From Tubulanus polymorphus (Eukaryota > Nemertea > Palaeonemertea > Tubulaniformes > Tubulanidae), in NCBI RefSeq assembly GCF_964204645.1, contig NC_134034.1:4250072-4314071 (forward strand): a DNA stretch of 64,000 nucleotides, given 5' to 3'. Under the pieces are notes generated by a model, which worked only from the letters and a program-made list of their open reading frames with translations, was not told the DNA's origin and did not search any database. A program made the position numbers and the translations under genes. Shown piece by piece: positions 60,460-64,000 of the stretch (position 1 is its first letter; the number at the start of each line of letters is the position of its first letter).

Positions 60460-62390
60460 AGTCCTTAGTTATGAAGATAGGCTATAACTTTGAGATCGGC
60501 CCACAACCAATGCAGCAATCCACCCTATTTTTGCTGAAATAATATTTTCACAACCTGGCATAAGGACTTTTTTCACATACAGTGGGATATCAATGCCGGT
60601 CGTTCTGTTCTAGAATCACTCAAGTGCTCAGAAAATTATTTATCTTTTTTTTCAATTTTCTAGGGGCACCCTTGACCCCATTTATGACTTAGCGTCTACG
60701 GCGCTCGCGTTCATGAACCGATTACGTGTACGTATAGGTCTCGTAGTTTTGCCCCCTCCCCTCCCTTCAGTCCCTGCATCCGCCCCTGAACAGTACGTAC
60801 GTACCAATTAAATCGCAGTTCATTTATCAAAAATCAAAAATTATGAAAACGATATTTCGGACGATGGACAACATGTCTGGCGGTTGTGATCATTCACACC
60901 CGCCGATTGTCTCTATAGAGAGTATTTTATAGTCTAGATTTGCGCGGTGCGTCATATTCGTTTTTGATTTCATAATAATTTTCGTGCCGACGCCGATTCA
61001 TCGAATTCCGAGCCTTTCAATTAAACCTTCACAGTAAATCATGTAGGCCTCGCTTGTTATGAGGGTTTTGGATGAAAACAACGAACGTCGCATAAAATGT
61101 AAAGCGCTGATACGCGTCAAAGCTAAAATAAACAGACGAATCGAAAAAACAGGTTTTTATGGTCATTGAGAATAGAAATCGAAATATCGTATATCGTTAG
61201 ACCAGATTACCGGCTAGATTACAGGTCTGGTTCACTATTCATGAAAGAGGAATTTTTTTGTTAAAAGTACGGTAATGTGCTCACACAATGTCGTATCCGG
61301 TGAGTACTCGCAATTCACATCTTCACGCATATTTTGTTTGTTTTGTTTGTTTTGGCTTAACGTCACGTCACCTTGATCTTGGTTTCCCCAAACGAATTAG
61401 GCTGTTGGATCATTTCTAACCTCAAAATAGAAAATTAGCTCCGTTTTTCATACATTTGGCCTCAAATTAAGTTAGTTTGGGAACATGTGCAAAATTGTGA
61501 ACCAAAACGAATGGAAAAGTAAAACCGAGTGAATCTTTTGAAATCGATGCTCATTAGATTTTCTTGAGGACGGCATCTGGTTGGAACTTCGTCAATGAGA
61601 ACTTCATTGGGACTCCAAACCCCCTAAATACGGGCCTCCATTAATATCTTAATTGATTATAGAGCGCGTGATCATTGAGAGAATGGGTCGATGGTTACAG
61701 CCGCCACAGGTCCGTGTCGCGTATAACGATACCGGTAATCTTGAGACGGTCGCGGTGTCGCGTTTCAGCTTCATGGCAGTTCGGGTCAAACGCAATCGCG
61801 TCGGATATTGAAAAATAACAAGCTGTCTGCCGGAGATAACTGACATTTGGTGAGAAATATCTTTTCGCTTTTTCCATCCATCCGTTCTTTTTTATTTCTC
61901 GTGTTTTTCTTCGTTTTTTGTGTTCACATGTTCACGCCAGGACCCGGGTCGACAGTGTCGGGCATCAAGCCGATCGCGAGTTGGTCGAACACGAGTTGGG
62001 ATACGACCGCCAGATTCGATTAAGCGCGCTAGCATTGACAATAATCTCAAGACGTTTCTGGCTGAGTAACTCGCTTATCGAGCCCGTGATCCGTCAAATG
62101 TCAACTATTTCAAAAGATCACACATCTGTCCGTATCTGTATCTGGATACGATACGCCGACAGTGACCAATTACGGCGTGTTAGTCGCCTGTCGAGAGATG
62201 GATGTTGTTTATTGTTACAGCGAAGTCTCGCTCGGAAGGCGTCCACTGGTGGTAAAACAAAGGTGTCGTCTTAAGTCGATAAATATCTCATTGAAGAACG
62301 GATGCTGATTCCTTTAAATCTATTTTCGCTGGTTGAACTAAGTAGCTGATTCTACTCACAGTGGCAGTTTTTTGGGTAGATACGGACAAC
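60460..62390. other. Mostly featureless; one unrecognised ORF
   Basis: No repeat relationship to other parts of the window was found, apart from three TTTTGTTTG-like strings near 61330. See the ORF at 61918. Confidence 0.35.
61918..62274 (+). CDS. Unrecognised 118-codon ORF
   Basis: The longest non-repetitive frame in the window, starting MCSHVHARTRVDSVGHQ and ending GGKTKVSS. No signal peptide, membrane segment, zinc finger or other motif is visible. The composition (many Arg, Ser, Ile and Leu) is unremarkable. An AT-rich eukaryotic window of this size can contain such a frame by chance, so confidence is low. Confidence 0.15.
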   Translation: MCSHVHARTRVDSVGHQADRELVEHELGYDRQIRLSALALTIISRRFWLSNSLIEPVIRQMSTISKDHTSVRICIWIRYADSDQLRRVSRLSRDGCCLLLQRSLARKASTGGKTKVSS

Positions 62391-62581
62391 ACTGTTGATA
62401 TGAGAGAATGAAAAGAAAACAAGTCCCACAATCACGAAATCGTTTTTTTCAAAATATCGTTTCTTCCGAAGCTAATACATACGAATCCAATTTTTCGGTT
62501 TTCAACTAAAAGCTATTTTCGACGAGGAATCAACTAAAAACCATTATCTATTAGAGGAATAAATAATCATCAATTCATAGA

Positions 62582-62780
62582 GAATCCCACACTAATAAAA
62601 CGAAAGATTAAGTCGGAAAAGTTTTTTTCTTTCAGCTATTGATTTATTCATCCGACGTTACGATTATATCCTAATAGTCATCATCAGGACTGATATAGTC
62701 GAAAAGTCGGATGAATAAATTTAAAGCAGAAAGAATGAAAAACTTTGCGGACTTTATCTTCCGTTTTATGAGTGTGGAAT
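62582..62780. mobile_element. Palindromic hammerhead-like element
   Basis: GAATCCCACACTAATAAAAC and CGTTTTATGAGTGTGGAATTC are inverted ends. On the minus strand CTGATGATGACTATTAGG starts at 62686, and the closing GAAAC is mutated to GTAAC (62661-62657). The facing arm has ATAGTCGAAAAGTCGGATGA at about 62694-62713. Both cores are therefore damaged. Confidence 0.7.
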
Positions 62781-62784
62781 TCGG

Positions 62785-64000
62785 TATATCGCCACACGTT
62801 AACACGTTATAGTGTTTCATCAACTGGTTTATCAATAATTATCAATAATTTGATTCCTTGAATGGTATATTGTTGAAAAAATTATTATCATTTATGTTAT
62901 TTGTCAAGGCGTCAATAAACTTTCAAATCAAAATTTCTTGTTTAACCCAAAGTTGTACAACTTAAGATGCCGGAGGGTGATAGAGGCTACGTATAGCTAG
63001 AACTATTCACCGAAGCATTCCATCAATCGCCTGTTAGAAGACGGCGTAAGAATTTTATTTCGTTTTCCTTGGATACAATGACGCATTCAAAGACGTACGT
63101 GCAATAATAACAATAATAGTAATGAAAAAAAGCTAATTCAACCCTCCGAGTAAAAACCCAGTCGTAAACCAGAGTTTCTGCCGTCGCTCAGCGAGAAGAG
63201 TAAATATTATCATTTCAGTCAGACGCGAGGCTTAACGGTACAGACATTAATCGCACTCGGAACAGCCATCCACTTTACTGGCATTTTATCATTACGTTTG
63301 GTGGATTCGAGTCAAGTTTTGGAGCGATTCTCGCGATGAAATGGCTGCTGCATTTGATTACTCGAACGCGTATGATAACGCCTGTTCAGACGATTATCGA
63401 CGTTACTAGATCGGTGTTAGAAATTACTCAATCTCTCTAAAATCTGAAAATTCGGCATCCCCCGTTATTGTTCGGGAATTTCTATCCTTTGGACTTAATC
63501 TTCGTAAAATTCCGGACTATATCGTAAATTTCCGTAATATCGCGCGTGATAATCTGGAGCATCTCGTGACGTTTGGGTGGTCCCCCGCATCTCGGATCAT
63601 ACCGTATCTTTCTCGGACATCTCGCGTAGATTTCTAGAAAAACTGGCAACGTTTTTTTTCTCGTGTTTCAAAGTCGTGCGCGGGATAATATATCCGACGC
63701 TGCCGATATTTCGTAACTATTCTCGGAACTTCCAAATTGCATCTTAGTAACGCGGATTAAGGTGATTCGATTAGCGACAGATGTGTGACGCGTTGATCTT
63801 CCTAGCTTGCGTCACCGGGTATTAAACCTTAATATACGTATACACGGCATTAATCAGTCTGGACCAGGAGATATATATATATATGATCGCGCATTGAAAG
63901 AATACCAGTAAATAAAGTCGTTGTGTAATAAATTGTTTATTTCCTTCCACAGCGCATCGGATATCCCAACATGTTGGTCCAATAGAGTGCAAGGAGCAGT
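62785..64000. other. No gene; one retroposon tail
   Basis: GCGTCAATAAACTTTCAAAT (62910-62929) is the same 3' end as the minus-strand copy at 33163. Beyond it the sequence reads as unique, with a short AT run at 63871. Confidence 0.4.

Overview
The window is eukaryotic, repeat-rich DNA with no recognisable intact protein-coding gene. The tRNA-derived SINE heads, LINE 3' tails, many short inverted-repeat elements, long AT microsatellites and retained CpGs fit a marine invertebrate, possibly a mollusc or other lophotrochozoan. That is inferred from style only; no marker gene fixes the taxon. Almost all open reading frames over 60 codons are repeat translations (poly-IY from AT tracts, NERT from CGAA tracts, FGAPAKT from a foldback element) or chance frames. 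The best coding signals are one possible first exon with a secretory-signal-like start (27860-27947), a decayed LINE ORF2 C-terminus (40849-41001) and two unrecognised ORFs (6512-6694, 61918-62274). The window is probably intergenic or a very large intron.

The strongest theme is a dispersed family of short elements carrying a hammerhead-ribozyme-like core: CTGANGA, one extra base, a self-complementary stem, then GAAACGTT. Cores lie near 2183, 4123, 11911, 29413, 32044/32071, 33553/33596, 54011, 54241/54439, 56844 and 62657. A 70-bp tandem array of eight units with the same core lies at 34532-35097. Stem II differs between copies but stays complementary. Several copies end about 30-70 nt beyond the core in the same TGTGGGATT terminus, and several loci hold two cores facing each other in one long hairpin. 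The likely relatives are hammerhead-bearing Penelope-like retroelements and retrozymes.

Other repeats, roughly left to right: a MITE family with perfect 9-bp target duplications in two copies (2307-2635, 50420-50749; third copy 10110-10376); a foldback element built from about 27 TTTTGGCG/CGCCAAAA half-sites (3201-3925; partial copy 56370-56575); a composite family of about nine copies running from GGATCCGCCAGGT to CGCCATCTGG with an internal microsatellite (5618, 8262, 27070, 37585, 39598, 41133, 45055, 46030, 52620), plus arrays of its end at 1466 and 21590; several MITE families with long terminal inverted repeats; tRNA-derived SINEs (18904, 42640, 55390, remnants 49283 and 59221); a 50-bp minisatellite (59389-59945); a GCGAC-rich foldback element (60111-60455); and three AT tracts of about 165-215 bp. 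Nesting is clear at 31875-32284, where a hammerhead-like hairpin sits inside another inverted-repeat element.

All boundaries were read by eye. Family names are structural descriptions, not database identifications.
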